From the NCBI GenBank assembly GCA_020636475.1, contig JACJXU010000007.1:73934-137933 (forward strand): DNA of 64,000 nt, read 5' to 3'. The notes beneath the pieces were generated by a model. That model had not been told where the DNA came from, did not search any database, and saw only the letters and a program-made list of their open reading frames with translations. Both the position numbers and the translations under genes were made by a program. Positions 42,402 through 52,394 of the stretch are shown piece after piece (the first letter of the stretch is position 1; every line of letters begins with the position of its first letter). This stretch comes from Chitinophagales bacterium (lineage in GTDB: Bacteria; Bacteroidota; Bacteroidia; Chitinophagales; UBA2359).

Positions 42402-43277
42402 TTAGTCTTTTCCCAATGCTTTTAGTACGGTTTGCCCAATAAATGCCGGTGACTCCACAACGTAGATACCACATTGGCGCATTATTTCCATTTTTGCGGC
42501 AGCCGTATCTTCTTTTCCGCCTACAATAGCTCCTGCATGTCCCATTCTACGACCTTTAGGAGCAGTTTGTCCCGCAATAAAACCTACCACAGGTTTGGTT
42601 CCGTGTTCTTTTACATAATAAGCGGCTTCGGCTTCCATAGTGCCACCAATTTCGCCAATCATAATAATTGCTTCTGTGCCGGGGTCTTCCATTAATAATT
42701 TTACGGCTTCTTTGGTTGTTGTGCCAATAATAGGGTCGCCACCAATCCCAATGCAAGTAGATTGTCCTAAACCGGCTTTGGTTACTTGGTCAACCGCTTC
42801 GTAGGTAAGTGTACCCGAGCGCGAAACAATTCCGATAGTACCTTTTTGGTGAATAAAGCCGGGCATAATGCCTACTTTTGCTTCGCCGGGAGTTATTACA
42901 CCAGGACAGTTGGGACCGATAAGGCGACATTTGTAGTCGCTGATAAAAGATTTCACTTTTACCATATCTTGTACCGGAATACCTTCGGTAATGCAAATAA
43001 CAAGACCAATACCCGCTGCGGCGGCTTCCATAATAGCATCGGCAGCAAAGGCGGGCGGAACAAAAATTATACTGGTATTAGCTTGTGTAGCTGCTACTGC
43101 TTCGGTTACGGTATTAAAAACGGGCTTACCTAAGTGCGTTTGTCCACCTTTTCCGGGCGTTACGCCGCCTACTACATTGGTTCCGTATGCAATCATTTGC
43201 TCGGCATGAAATGTTCCTTCCGAACCTGTAAATCCTTGTACCAATACTTTTGAGTTATTTCCAACTAATACAGACAT
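42402..43277 (-). CDS. sucD: succinyl-CoA synthetase, alpha subunit
   Basis: The 291-residue subunit of the TCA-cycle enzyme couples succinyl-CoA hydrolysis to nucleoside triphosphate formation. The CoA-binding region ([21 protein letters not shown]), the IGPNCPGVI loop and the phosphohistidine loop [10 protein letters not shown] with His247 are all present, and length is standard. The beta-subunit gene sucC is not adjacent. A TATCTTTG -7 element lies 46 bp upstream at 43324-43331, making sucD the likely first gene of a sucD-ruvA transcript. Confidence 0.97.
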   Translation of the reverse strand: MSVLVGNNSKVLVQGFTGSEGTFHAEQMIAYGTNVVGGVTPGKGGQTHLGKPVFNTVTEAVAATQANTSIIFVPPAFAADAIMEAAAAGIGLVICITEGIPVQDMVKVKSFISDYKCRLIGPNCPGVITPGEAKVGIMPGFIHQKGTIGIVSRSGTLTYEAVDQVTKAGLGQSTCIGIGGDPIIGTTTKEAVKLLMEDPGTEAIIMIGEIGGTMEAEAAYYVKEHGTKPVVGFIAGQTAPKGRRMGHAGAIVGGKEDTAAAKMEIMRQCGIYVVESPAFIGQTVLKALGKD

Positions 43278-43323
43278 AATATTTTATTTACTAAAAGTGA
43301 AGTTTGTTTTCAAAAAATCGGCA

Positions 43324-43331
43324 CAAAGATA
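43324..43331 (-). promoter_or_regulatory. candidate sucD -7 element
   Basis: On the minus strand this reads TATCTTTG, a full match to TAnnTTTG at a normal distance from the sucD ATG. The rest of the 288-bp gap to the methyltransferase gene holds only a weak hairpin (GGCTGT/ACAGCC, 43361-43385) and no gene. Confidence 0.4.
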
Positions 43332-43565
43332 GTTTTTTTTACGAATACTGTAAATTTTATGGCTGTGTATTTGGCTATAACAGCCAACTTTAGCCTTATT
43401 GTATAACCGTAGCGTATTTTACCGAAAACTTAGTGGGGAATTTTTTTCTGTGAAAAAGCAAACAACATTCTTTTGCATAGCATTGTGCTACTATTACTGC
43501 ACTAAGTTTCGCAAAGTATTTCACGAAGTGGTGCAAAGTTGTTGGCAAAAGACAAGTAATTTATA

Positions 43566-44336
43566 TTATTTTCTTACAAAAGTGAGTCTGGCAATATCTT
43601 TTGGAGAGGGAAAAATTTTGTCTAACTGGCGGGTTATAGGCAAACTTAGTTGTTGTAAAATGGTAGAAAGTGTGTTGAGGGGTTCGCCTTCTTGTCGGCT
43701 GCCGGAATTTAAGCCTTTCCGAATTGCGCCCGACACGTAGTAGCTTGTACGAATGTTGATAAATGCCTCGGATTGGAGCGAAAAACCGTGTTGTTGCATA
43801 ATGTTTGCGTAGTATTGCACCGGACGACCCAGACAGAGTTCATCGCCTTTTACTTCGTTTTCGATGCGCTCGAATAGCAGCACTTGTTCTTTCGCTACGC
43901 GGGCAATTTCTGCCATAATATTTTTGAGCATCGTTTCGTTGGTATTGTGTTGGAGTACGGTAGCCGTGAAAACTATATCGAACGATTGGTCGGGAAAAGG
44001 CAAAGTTTGTCCGTCAATTTTTATCACTTCTACGGCTTTGGGTACTTTGTTTCTTGCCAGAGCCACCATTTCGCTCGAAATATCGGCACCTACCAATGTT
44101 TTAGGTTGAAGCGCAGCTACTTCTAACAAATTTCCGCCGGGTCCGCAGCCTATTTCCAAAACAGATTTGTTGCTAAAATCAACACTTTTGAGCATTGTCA
44201 AAAACTTCTCACGTTTGTAGCGGTAGTAGGGTTCGTCGTCTCCGGCAATGACGTTTTTGCCATTTTCTCTGGCTTTTATTCTTTGTCCTACCTCCGACCA
44301 GTATTTTTCGGGCTGATAATTTTGGGATTTTGTCAT
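43566..44336 (-). CDS. class I SAM-dependent methyltransferase
   Basis: From ATG 44336 (MTKSQNYQPEKYWSEVG) the protein has 256 residues. SAM-binding motif I is VLEIGCGPGGNLL near residue 62, followed by LVGADISSEM and the FDIVFTATVLQHN motif typical of Methyltransf_11 enzymes. An ATG at 44411 is rejected because it would overlap trkH and add a hydrophobic stretch that fits no family member. The substrate is unknown. It lies 59 bp downstream of trkH on the same strand and may be part of that transcript. Confidence 0.85.
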   Translation of the reverse strand: MTKSQNYQPEKYWSEVGQRIKARENGKNVIAGDDEPYYRYKREKFLTMLKSVDFSNKSVLEIGCGPGGNLLEVAALQPKTLVGADISSEMVALARNKVPKAVEVIKIDGQTLPFPDQSFDIVFTATVLQHNTNETMLKNIMAEIARVAKEQVLLFERIENEVKGDELCLGRPVQYYANIMQQHGFSLQSEAFINIRTSYYVSGAIRKGLNSGSRQEGEPLNTLSTILQQLSLPITRQLDKIFPSPKDIARLTFVRK

Positions 44337-44395
44337 AGATATATTTTTCAAAGCCAAGATACAAATAATCTTTAAGACTGAACTATAAAAACACG

Positions 44396-45853
44396 TTAAT
44401 AAGACCGCCAAAAAGCCGGTGTGAAAATAATTAAGATGGTAAACAACTCCAATCGACCGATGAGCATCAAAACCGAAAGTATGTACTTGGCGGTATCCGA
44501 AAGGTGAAAGAAATTGGCAGAAGGTCCTGTACTACCCAAGCCCGGACCTACATTTCCCAAAGAAGTAGCTACCGAACCCGCTGCGGTGGCAAAATCAATA
44601 CCTAATGCCGAAAGTGACAGCAAGCCCACCACATAAATCATTACATACACCAATACAAAAACCAACACATTGGCAACAATGCCCGAAGGAATTGCTTTTT
44701 TGTTGAGCAGCACCGGAATTACGGCGCGTTGGTGCAAAAGACGCTTAAACTCTAACAAACATGCTTTGAAGGTAACAATATGTCGGATAATCTTTACACT
44801 TCCGCTGGTAGAACCCGCCGAGCCGCCGCAAAACATTAAGCCCAGCGAAATCATAATCAAAAAATTTCCCCACAACAAAAAGTCTGCCGTAGCAAAACCC
44901 GTAGTGGTAATAAGGGAAACCACCTGAAAAATACTATCGCGAAATATTTTTTCCAAACTTTCGCCTCCTTGCCGCAAGTAGAGTACAAAAGTATAAATGA
45001 AGGTAAAAATAAGCGTAATACGCGTGTACCAAATAAATTCTTCGTTTTTCCAAAATTTATTCAGTTTTCCTTTCAATCCCCAATAAACCAAAGCAAAGTT
45101 GGTACCCGCTACAAACATAAAAAAGGTGAGAATGTATTGAATAAGCGGACTGTAAAAACCCGCACTGGCTTGTTTGGTGGAAAATCCGCCCGTTGCCATA
45201 GTAGTAAATGAGTGATTTATAGCATCGAAAAAATTCATTCCGGCAAGCCACAACAATAAACATTCTACGCCGGTAATAAGCACATACGCCGCCCAAAGTC
45301 TTTTTGCCGTTTCCTGAATACGCGGCGTGAGTTTGTCGGACGTGGGTCCCGGCGATTCGGCAACAAACAGTTCCATACCACCAATACCCAAAATCGGCAA
45401 AATAGCTACCGTCAGTACAATAATTCCCATTCCGCCAAGCCATTGCGTGAGGCTTCGCCAAAACAAAATACCTTTGGGCAAGGCTTCAATATCGTTTAAA
45501 ATAGAAGCTCCGGTAGTGGTAAATCCCGACACCGTTTCAAAAACAGCATCGGCAAAGGAAGGAATTGCGCCGCTTACAATATAAGGAATTGCACCAAAAA
45601 TAGACATGCTCAGCCAACCCACGCTTACAATTAGATACCCTTCACGCTTGCGAATATTAGAATTTGGTGCTTTTAGTGCTTTCCACAAAAACAAACCCAA
45701 CAATAGCAAGCCCATACTACAAGCGGTCATTTCCCACGCTACCTGATGCTCGCCATAAATGAGGCTTACAGGCACACAAAGCAACATTGCAGCCGCCAAC
45801 AAAAGCTGTACTACACCAATAAAATTGAATAAAAAACGTATATTTAAATTCAT
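44396..45853 (-). CDS. trkH: Trk-type potassium uptake membrane protein TrkH
   Basis: The 485-residue multi-helix protein is the pore-forming subunit of the Trk potassium uptake system. The four selectivity-filter loops with their conserved glycines are seen in order: SGFTTTGAS, TMATGGFST, LITTTGFAT and TSLGNVGPG. It works with the cytoplasmic NAD-binding regulator TrkA, encoded immediately upstream 14 bp away, so the pair forms an operon. Length is normal and the start ATG 45853 begins a hydrophobic helix (FNFIGVVQLLLAAAMLL). Confidence 0.95.
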   Translation of the reverse strand: MNLNIRFLFNFIGVVQLLLAAAMLLCVPVSLIYGEHQVAWEMTACSMGLLLLGLFLWKALKAPNSNIRKREGYLIVSVGWLSMSIFGAIPYIVSGAIPSFADAVFETVSGFTTTGASILNDIEALPKGILFWRSLTQWLGGMGIIVLTVAILPILGIGGMELFVAESPGPTSDKLTPRIQETAKRLWAAYVLITGVECLLLWLAGMNFFDAINHSFTTMATGGFSTKQASAGFYSPLIQYILTFFMFVAGTNFALVYWGLKGKLNKFWKNEEFIWYTRITLIFTFIYTFVLYLRQGGESLEKIFRDSIFQVVSLITTTGFATADFLLWGNFLIMISLGLMFCGGSAGSTSGSVKIIRHIVTFKACLLEFKRLLHQRAVIPVLLNKKAIPSGIVANVLVFVLVYVMIYVVGLLSLSALGIDFATAAGSVATSLGNVGPGLGSTGPSANFFHLSDTAKYILSVLMLIGRLELFTILIIFTPAFWRSY

Positions 45854-45867
45854 GTTTTGGGGAAATT

Positions 45868-47214
45868 TTATTCAAAAAAAGCTTCTACTTCTCCAATCGT
45901 CTCCGGTCGAACAAAAACCACCACCTTGTCGCCATTGAGAATTTGCTGGTCGGCAGTAGGAATAAAACTTTCGTTGCCGCGAATTACGCCGCCAATAAGC
46001 GCATTTTTGGGAAAACGCAAGTCTTTAATAACATGCTGGGTAATTTTGCTGTTGGCATGCACCTGAAACTCTATCACTTCGGCATCCACGCCGTGCAGAC
46101 TCGTTATGGCTTGCACATAACCCTTTCGGATATGGCGAAAAATATTGTTGGCGGTAATAAGTTTTTTGTTGATAAGTGTATCCACACCAATATTTTGCGA
46201 AACGGTAATATAATCTCTGCCTTCCACCATTGCGATAGTTTTGGCAACGCCGTGTTTTTTTGCAATAAGCGAACTTAGAATATTGGTTTCGGTATTGTTG
46301 GTTACTGCCAAAAACACATCAATATTGGGCAAATCCTCTTCCAGCAAAACATCAGAATCGCGCCCGTCTGCATTGATAACCAAGGTGTCGGTAAGGTATT
46401 CTGCCAAAGCAATGCTCTTGGCTTGGTCAATTTCAATCAACTTTACGTTATAACTTTTTTGTAGTCGCTCGGCTGCCAACTTTCCAACGGTACTACCACC
46501 CAAAATCATAATGTTTTTAATGTTGATACGCTTTTTGCCGGTAAGGCGCAAAATGGCATCTATTTTATCTTTTTGGGCAATAAAATAAACATTGTCGTTG
46601 AACAGCACCTTGTCGCTGCCGCGCGGAATAATGGTTTCGCCATCGCGCAATATAGCAATGAGGCGCAAGCCCGTAGTGGGAAACTTTTGCGAGGTTTCGG
46701 CTAAAGTTTTGTTCAATAAAAATGCATTGTTATCTACAATATGAATACCCACCACACAAAGTTTTCCTCCTTCAAATTCAAACAAATCTGTGAGGGCGGC
46801 ATCACTTACTAAGCGTACTACTTCTTTGGCTGCCAGCAGACGCGGCGAAAACAGCGTATCAATACCCAATTGCTTAAAAAAAGCCACCTGTTCGGGGTGA
46901 ATAGAATACTTGTTGTCGTTGTCGCGGGCAATAGTACGTTTTACGCCCATTTTTTTGCCTACAATCGAAGTGATAATATTATTTTGCTCCGAAGAAGTAA
47001 GACTCAACAACAAATCTGCGTTGCCTACATTAGCTTGGTTAAGTATATCAATCGAAGAAGAGTCTCCGCGAATAGTTTCCACATCCAATTTATTCGCTAC
47101 ATGGTTCAATATTTCTTGGCTGTCATCAATAATCACGATATCGTGTGCCTCTTTGGAAAGTAAATTCGCCAAATGGAATCCCATTTCACCTGCTCCGGCA
47201 ATAACTATTTTCAT
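45868..47214 (-). CDS. trkA: Trk system potassium uptake regulator TrkA
   Basis: The 448-residue cytoplasmic protein contains two RCK units, each a Rossmann domain (MKIVIAGAGEMGFHLANLL at the N-terminus and NIMILGGSTVGKLAAERL near residue 232) followed by a TrkA_C domain. It gates TrkH in response to nucleotides. It is first in the trkA-trkH operon. Its upstream region has a TAAATTTA -7-like element with a TTTG 21 nt upstream, and two TTGTACAA palindromes that bracket the promoter, suggesting regulation. Confidence 0.95.
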   Translation of the reverse strand: MKIVIAGAGEMGFHLANLLSKEAHDIVIIDDSQEILNHVANKLDVETIRGDSSSIDILNQANVGNADLLLSLTSSEQNNIITSIVGKKMGVKRTIARDNDNKYSIHPEQVAFFKQLGIDTLFSPRLLAAKEVVRLVSDAALTDLFEFEGGKLCVVGIHIVDNNAFLLNKTLAETSQKFPTTGLRLIAILRDGETIIPRGSDKVLFNDNVYFIAQKDKIDAILRLTGKKRINIKNIMILGGSTVGKLAAERLQKSYNVKLIEIDQAKSIALAEYLTDTLVINADGRDSDVLLEEDLPNIDVFLAVTNNTETNILSSLIAKKHGVAKTIAMVEGRDYITVSQNIGVDTLINKKLITANNIFRHIRKGYVQAITSLHGVDAEVIEFQVHANSKITQHVIKDLRFPKNALIGGVIRGNESFIPTADQQILNGDKVVVFVRPETIGEVEAFFE

Positions 47215-47250
47215 TTATTTTTTATAATTTGGATGTTTTGTAAAAACTAA

Positions 47251-47300
47251 TTTGTACAAAAACACAGTAAATTTAGGAACAACATACCTTATTGTACAAA
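47251..47300. promoter_or_regulatory. trkA promoter bracketed by two TTGTACAA palindromes
   Basis: TTTGTACAAA at 47251-47260 and ATTGTACAAA at 47291-47300 share the palindromic core TTGTACAA and lie 40 bp apart. Reading the minus strand, TTTG (47300-47297), 21 nt and TAAATTTA (47275-47268) form a near-consensus promoter. One palindrome overlaps the -33 element and the other covers the first transcribed bases, an arrangement typical of paired repressor sites. Confidence 0.45.
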
Positions 47301-47427
47301 ATACAGCGCGAAGCTACATCATTCACAACAATTCTTTCGTTTTTTATGTCAGAAATTAAGGTAAAAATGAACCTTTTTATGGGCTTATTTGTCTTTAACT
47401 TTTGAAAAATAAACAGATTTTCCTTCC

Positions 47428-48654
47428 ATGATTTTCATGATAGCTATTTTATTAGCTTTAGATATTTATGCTTTTCAGGCAATACGCACCGCTACGCAAG
47501 ATTGGTCGCCTTCCGCGCGAATGGGCATTACCATTTTATACTTTTCTGTAACGGTTTTTTATTTTATCATCGCTCTTCTCATTGAAAATGGCTCCGTAAC
47601 TCGCGAGACATACTGGTTTAGAAAATACATAGCTCCTTTGTGGGTAGTACTCACTTTCCCTAAAATTATTATCGCTGTGTTTCTGCTATCCGAAGATGCT
47701 GTGCGTATAGTGCGCTGGATTGGACGGCTTTTCACCAACCCTGCTCCTTCTACTACTACTGCCCAAAATGCTATTTCGCGTTCGGTGTTTCTCAGCAGGC
47801 TTGGCATTGCAGTCGCAGCACTTCCGGCAATATCGCTGTTGTATGGTGCGGTAATGAATACGTATAATTATCAGCTAAAAAAAGTAAAATTATCCTTGCC
47901 CAATCTGCCGGAGAGTTTTAAAAAATGGAAAATAATTCAAATTTCGGACATACACATTGGCAGCCTTACCGACCAAAAAGCTGTGCAACGAGGTATTGAT
48001 ATGATTAATAAAGAAAATGCCGATTTGGTATTATTCACAGGCGATTTGGTGAATACGCAAGCGCAAGAAATGGATGAGTGGAAGGAAATTTTTAGCCAAA
48101 TAAAAGCTAAAAAAGGTGTTTTTTCTATTTTAGGAAATCACGATTATGGCGACTATGTGCGCTGGAGTAGCGTAGAAGCCAAAAAAGCCAATTTTCAACA
48201 ATTAGTTGATACGCACAAGCAAATGGGTTGGCGGCTTTTGCGCAACGAACACCAAGTTTTTGAAGAAAATGGCAAAACGCTCGCACTTATTGGCGTAGAA
48301 AACTGGAGCAACAAAGCCCACTTTCCACGCTACGGCAACCTCAAGGCTGCTTGCGATGGCTGCGAAGCCGACTGCAAAATTCTTCTCTCGCACGACCCTT
48401 CGCATTGGGAAGCAGAAGTACTCAATTATCCCGACATTGCCCTCACGCTTTCGGGACACACGCACGGCATGCAATTTGGCATTAACTGGGGCAGCTTTAA
48501 GTGGAGCCCTATTCAGTATGTGTACAAACAATGGGCGGGACTTTATCAACAAAAACAACAACAAATTTACGTGAACACCGGATTTGGCGTTTTGGGCTTT
48601 CCGGGAAGAGTCGGCTTTTTGCCTGAAATAACCGTTTTTACTTTCGACAGTTAA
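47428..48654 (+). CDS. membrane-anchored calcineurin-like metallophosphoesterase
   Basis: The 408-residue protein has three or four N-terminal membrane helices (up to about residue 145), then a metallophosphoesterase domain: SDIHIGS with Asp174 and His176, GDLVNTQ, GNHDYGD, and the terminal SGHTHGMQFG. These residues bind the two metal ions. This YaeI-like group is thought to act on phospholipid or lipid-linked phosphates, but the substrate is not evident here. It heads an apparent operon with the TonB-dependent receptor 9 bp downstream and the DUF4249 lipoprotein. Confidence 0.88.
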   Translation: MIFMIAILLALDIYAFQAIRTATQDWSPSARMGITILYFSVTVFYFIIALLIENGSVTRETYWFRKYIAPLWVVLTFPKIIIAVFLLSEDAVRIVRWIGRLFTNPAPSTTTAQNAISRSVFLSRLGIAVAALPAISLLYGAVMNTYNYQLKKVKLSLPNLPESFKKWKIIQISDIHIGSLTDQKAVQRGIDMINKENADLVLFTGDLVNTQAQEMDEWKEIFSQIKAKKGVFSILGNHDYGDYVRWSSVEAKKANFQQLVDTHKQMGWRLLRNEHQVFEENGKTLALIGVENWSNKAHFPRYGNLKAACDGCEADCKILLSHDPSHWEAEVLNYPDIALTLSGHTHGMQFGINWGSFKWSPIQYVYKQWAGLYQQKQQQIYVNTGFGVLGFPGRVGFLPEITVFTFDS

Positions 48655-48663
48655 AATTTTGCT

Positions 48664-50994
48664 ATGAAAAAAATACTACAAATTTTTCTTTTGCTCATAT
48701 TGGTAAATACTACGTTTTACTTACAAGCTCAAAACAATACGCGTTTTACCATAAGCGGCTATGTAAACGATGCCGATAATGGCGAAAGTCTTATTGGCGT
48801 GAGCATTTACAACAACATGCTGAAGCAGGGAACCGTTACCAATGCTTATGGCTTTTTCTCACTTACACTGCCGCAAGGTACGCACGAGTTGGTGTTTTCG
48901 TATGTGGGCTACGAAACGCATACCGAAAGTATTACGCTAAACCAGAACATTACATTCAACCTCAATTTGCAAGCGGCGCAGGAAGAACTGCAAGAAGTGG
49001 TGATAAAAGCAAATTCGTTTCAGGAAAAAATAGCGACTACCCAAATGAGTGTAGAACAGCTAAGTATGAAAGAAGCAAAACTACTGCCCGCACTTTTTGG
49101 CGAGGTGGATATTATAAAAACGCTGCAACTAAAGCCCGGCGTGACAAGCGGCGGCGAAGGTTCGAGTGGTATTTTTGTACGCGGCGGCGGTGCCGACCAA
49201 AACTTGGTACTCTTGGACGAAGCTCCTGTGTATAATCCTTCGCATTTGTTTGGTTTTTTCAGCTCCTTCAATTCCGATGCCGTAAAAAGTGTGGACTTGT
49301 ACAAAGGTGGTTTTCCTGCCGAATATGGCGGAAAACTCAGTTCGGTGATTGATGTGAAACTGAACGACGGCAATAACAAAAAATTTTCCGGTACAGGCGG
49401 CTTAGGACTCATCGCTTCGCGACTTACTTTAGAAGCTCCTATTGTAAAAGAAAAGTCCTCTTTTATCATTTCGGCACGAAGAACGTATGTGGACATTTTT
49501 ACCCGCGCTATCAACAAAGCCAGCGAAGATAAAGAAGACTACTCGCCTATTCCCAATTACTATTTTTATGACCTAAACCTCAAAGCCAACTATATTCTGA
49601 GCGACAAAGACAAGATTTTTATTAGTGGTTTTCTCAGCCGCGATATTTTTAGTTTCGATGTGGACGATTTTTCTATTGACTTCGGTTGGGGAAATAGAGC
49701 CGCTACGGCGCGCTGGAATCACATTTTCAATCCTCGCTTATTCCTAAATACTACCTTTACTTTTTCGCAATACGATTATAAAATAAGCAACTCCATCGAC
49801 ATTTTTAGTTTTGACTTAGGCTCCGGCATCGAAGATTATACGCTAAAAGTTGATTTTCTATATGCGCCTTCGGCAAAACATAACATCAAATTTGGCGGAA
49901 GCGGTATTCATCACACTTTTGATGTAAACAGAATAAACACCAACAGCGAAGATGGCTCGTTTGATATACATTTAGGTTCGACTTTAAACGGCGTAGAAAC
50001 AGGTGTATATATTTCGGACGACATTGAGATAAGCGATGCCTTAAAAATAAATACAGGTTTGCGCTGGTCGGGTTTTGCCAATGATGGTAAATTTTACCAC
50101 GGTTTGGAGCCCCGTTTTTCGGCGCGTTATGCTTTCAATGAAAAAGTTTCGGCAAAAATAAGCTATGCGCGTATGTTTCAATATGTGCATTTAGCCTCCA
50201 GTTCGGGAGCTTCGTTGCCTACGGACGTGTGGTATCCTTCTACCAAAATAGTGCAGCCCGAAATTTCTGACCAAGTAGCCGGTGGCGTGAGTTTTTTGCT
50301 CGGCGACAAATTTTTGCTAAGTAATGAAGTATATTACAAATGGACGCAACGACAAATTGATTTCAAAGATGGAGCGGAGTTGTTTACCAGCGATAATTTG
50401 GCAGAAGAGTTTGTTTTTGGCAAAGGCTGGAGCTATGGTAATGAATTTTATATCGAAAAAACCGAAGGGCGCACTACGGGTTGGATTGGCTACACTTGGT
50501 CGAAAACATGGCGACAGTTTGATGCCATTTCACAAGGAAGAAAATTTCCTGCCCGCAACGACCGTCGCCACGACATTAGCATTGTAATAATGCACCAACT
50601 AAAACCAAAGTTATCTATTTCCGCAGCTTGGGTATATAATACAGGCATTGCGTATAGTTTGCCGGTGGGCAGATATTATTTGCAAGATATAAGTGGCGCA
50701 CCTGCGCAAATAGTTCCCATTTATCCCGACCGCAATTCGTTCAGAATGCCCGCTTACCATCGTTTGGATTTGAGTATGGTGTGGAAATTTACACCGCAGT
50801 GGGGCGAGTCCGACTTGTCGTTTAGCGTGTACAACGCTTACAATCGCCGCAACGCTTATTTTATTTATTTTGAAGAAAAAACCGAAACAGTAAATATAAA
50901 TGGCGAACCCGAAGAAATAACCACCGGATTTTCTGCCAAACAAGTGTCTTTATTTCCCATTATTCCTTCTATTACATGGAATTTCAAATTTTAA
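48664..50994 (+). CDS. TonB-dependent outer-membrane receptor
   Basis: The 776-residue protein has a signal peptide (to about residue 23), a carboxypeptidase-regulatory-like domain (about 28-115; ISGYVNDADNGESLIGVSI, FSYVGYETH), a plug domain (about 125-250; VRGGGADQNLVLLDEAPVYN) and a 22-strand-type barrel ending ITWNFKF. It imports a ligand across the outer membrane using TonB energy. It is followed 12 bp later by a DUF4249 lipoprotein, the standard partner of this receptor subtype, so the two probably form one uptake complex. The ligand is unknown. Confidence 0.93.
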   Translation: MKKILQIFLLLILVNTTFYLQAQNNTRFTISGYVNDADNGESLIGVSIYNNMLKQGTVTNAYGFFSLTLPQGTHELVFSYVGYETHTESITLNQNITFNLNLQAAQEELQEVVIKANSFQEKIATTQMSVEQLSMKEAKLLPALFGEVDIIKTLQLKPGVTSGGEGSSGIFVRGGGADQNLVLLDEAPVYNPSHLFGFFSSFNSDAVKSVDLYKGGFPAEYGGKLSSVIDVKLNDGNNKKFSGTGGLGLIASRLTLEAPIVKEKSSFIISARRTYVDIFTRAINKASEDKEDYSPIPNYYFYDLNLKANYILSDKDKIFISGFLSRDIFSFDVDDFSIDFGWGNRAATARWNHIFNPRLFLNTTFTFSQYDYKISNSIDIFSFDLGSGIEDYTLKVDFLYAPSAKHNIKFGGSGIHHTFDVNRINTNSEDGSFDIHLGSTLNGVETGVYISDDIEISDALKINTGLRWSGFANDGKFYHGLEPRFSARYAFNEKVSAKISYARMFQYVHLASSSGASLPTDVWYPSTKIVQPEISDQVAGGVSFLLGDKFLLSNEVYYKWTQRQIDFKDGAELFTSDNLAEEFVFGKGWSYGNEFYIEKTEGRTTGWIGYTWSKTWRQFDAISQGRKFPARNDRRHDISIVIMHQLKPKLSISAAWVYNTGIAYSLPVGRYYLQDISGAPAQIVPIYPDRNSFRMPAYHRLDLSMVWKFTPQWGESDLSFSVYNAYNRRNAYFIYFEEKTETVNINGEPEEITTGFSAKQVSLFPIIPSITWNFKF

Positions 50995-51006
50995 AATCGT
51001 ACAAAA

Positions 51007-51840
51007 ATGTTTAAACAAGCTATATTTTGGAGTGTGCTATTTATGTTTTTCTTGTCGGCTTGCGGTAGTTTGGAAAAAGAAATTACGGTGGATTTGCCCG
51101 AATATGAAAAACAATATATAGTTGAAGGGTATTTAGAAGCCAATAAGCCATTTCGCTTGCTGCTTACACACAGTAGTGGCTACTTCGATGCTATTACCGA
51201 AAGTGTAATAGACGATGTATTGGTAAACGATGCGCTGGTAACTATTTCCTACGGCGAAACCGTTGATACGCTACACCCAAACGGAGGTTTTCCTTTGTAT
51301 ATTGAAGACGATAAACTATTCAATTACGGCAGCGAAAATATGGTTCCCGAGCTATACAATACGCCTTTCGATTTGAATATAGAAACAGCCGATGGCAAAA
51401 AAATGTGGGCAAGTACGCAACTTTTGCCTGCTATATCCATAGATTCTGTTACATTCAGAAAAAATGCCGACAGTATGGCTTTAGTGCTTACATACGTGAG
51501 CGACCCCGTCAATGAAGCGAATTTTTATCGCCGTATGGCTTATTTCAATAATATGGACAGTTTAGAGCAAGATTTTGTAACAGACGATGCCGTAGTGGGC
51601 GAAAAAAACCAAATAGTATTTGGTACAGCCTATAACTACGCGCCCAACGACACGGCTATTAACATACTGTATCACATTACCCAAGACTATTACGACTATT
51701 TCCGCACCATGCAAAGTGCGGTATCTTCCAACGGAAATCCGTTTGCCATACCTTCATCTATTATTTCCAATATTCAAGGTGATGGCATCGGCATTTTTAC
51801 CAGTTTGACAAAAACCGAAGTAATAAAAGTGTACGAATAA
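51007..51840 (+). CDS. DUF4249 lipoprotein, partner of the TonB-dependent receptor
   Basis: The 277-residue protein begins with a lipoprotein signal ending in FFLSAC (Cys19). The following EKEITVDLPEYEKQYIVEGYLEANKPFRLLLTHS is the characteristic DUF4249 opening, with conserved VTI, DTL and YNTPFDLNIE strands after it. Family members are surface or periplasmic lipoproteins encoded beside TonB-dependent receptors and are thought to help ligand capture. The gene is the last of the 47428-51840 operon and converges on the DUF3127 gene. Confidence 0.88.
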   Translation: MFKQAIFWSVLFMFFLSACGSLEKEITVDLPEYEKQYIVEGYLEANKPFRLLLTHSSGYFDAITESVIDDVLVNDALVTISYGETVDTLHPNGGFPLYIEDDKLFNYGSENMVPELYNTPFDLNIETADGKKMWASTQLLPAISIDSVTFRKNADSMALVLTYVSDPVNEANFYRRMAYFNNMDSLEQDFVTDDAVVGEKNQIVFGTAYNYAPNDTAINILYHITQDYYDYFRTMQSAVSSNGNPFAIPSSIISNIQGDGIGIFTSLTKTEVIKVYE

Positions 51841-51866
51841 GTACGTTTTCCCTTTAAATTAAAAAA

Positions 51867-52295
51867 TTAAAACGGCAAATCGTCCTCTATAGCATCTAAG
51901 TTTTGCGACATAGGTGCGGCTGTCGGTGTTGTCATCGGATTTGTGTTGGGAACGGCATTGTTTTGCACATTGGCGGGCGTATTAGAAAAGCTCGCATTTG
52001 CGTCAATCAGTTTTTCTACTTTCCACGCATCTAAAGAATTAAAATAAATATCCTCGCCGTTTTTTTCCCATTTTCTACCCCTAATATTAAAATGAACCTT
52101 CACGTTTTCATCTAATTGATAGTTGTTGAGTAGTTCCACTCGGTCTTGAGTGAGTTGGAATTTTATATAATCGGTAAAAATGCTACCGTTTACATTACGG
52201 TCGTTTTGTACTACAAATTCTCTTATGCGAAAAGTGTCTGTTTTTTGTTGAATTTCACCTAATGAGATAATTCGTCCTTCAATTTCAAAATTCAT
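51867..52295 (-). CDS. DUF3127 OB-fold protein with an SSB-like acidic tail
   Basis: The 142-residue protein matches DUF3127: MNFEIEGRIISLGEIQQ, then FRIREFVVQND and VKVHFNIRGRKW, an OB-fold pattern. A flexible Asn/Pro/Thr-rich linker (about 102-130) leads to the C-terminal IEDDLPF, closely resembling the DDDIPF tip by which single-stranded DNA-binding protein recruits partners. The domain and tail together suggest a nucleic-acid-binding, SSB-like protein, though this function is inference. It is a single gene between the convergent DUF4249 gene and tilS. Confidence 0.85.
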   Translation of the reverse strand: MNFEIEGRIISLGEIQQKTDTFRIREFVVQNDRNVNGSIFTDYIKFQLTQDRVELLNNYQLDENVKVHFNIRGRKWEKNGEDIYFNSLDAWKVEKLIDANASFSNTPANVQNNAVPNTNPMTTPTAAPMSQNLDAIEDDLPF

Positions 52296-52394
52296 AATAT
52301 TTTAATTTTTTTGTTTATTATTTACAAAAATAAGGATAAGGTTTAGAAATAAAAAAATTATCCGAGAAAATAAGTGTGTTTTACTTTTCGAGAT

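Noticed and set aside
43278-43565. Possible small RNA or tRNA in the sucD-methyltransferase gap
   Set aside because: Only one weak 6-bp hairpin is visible, with no cloverleaf, no terminator and no promoter other than the one serving sucD.
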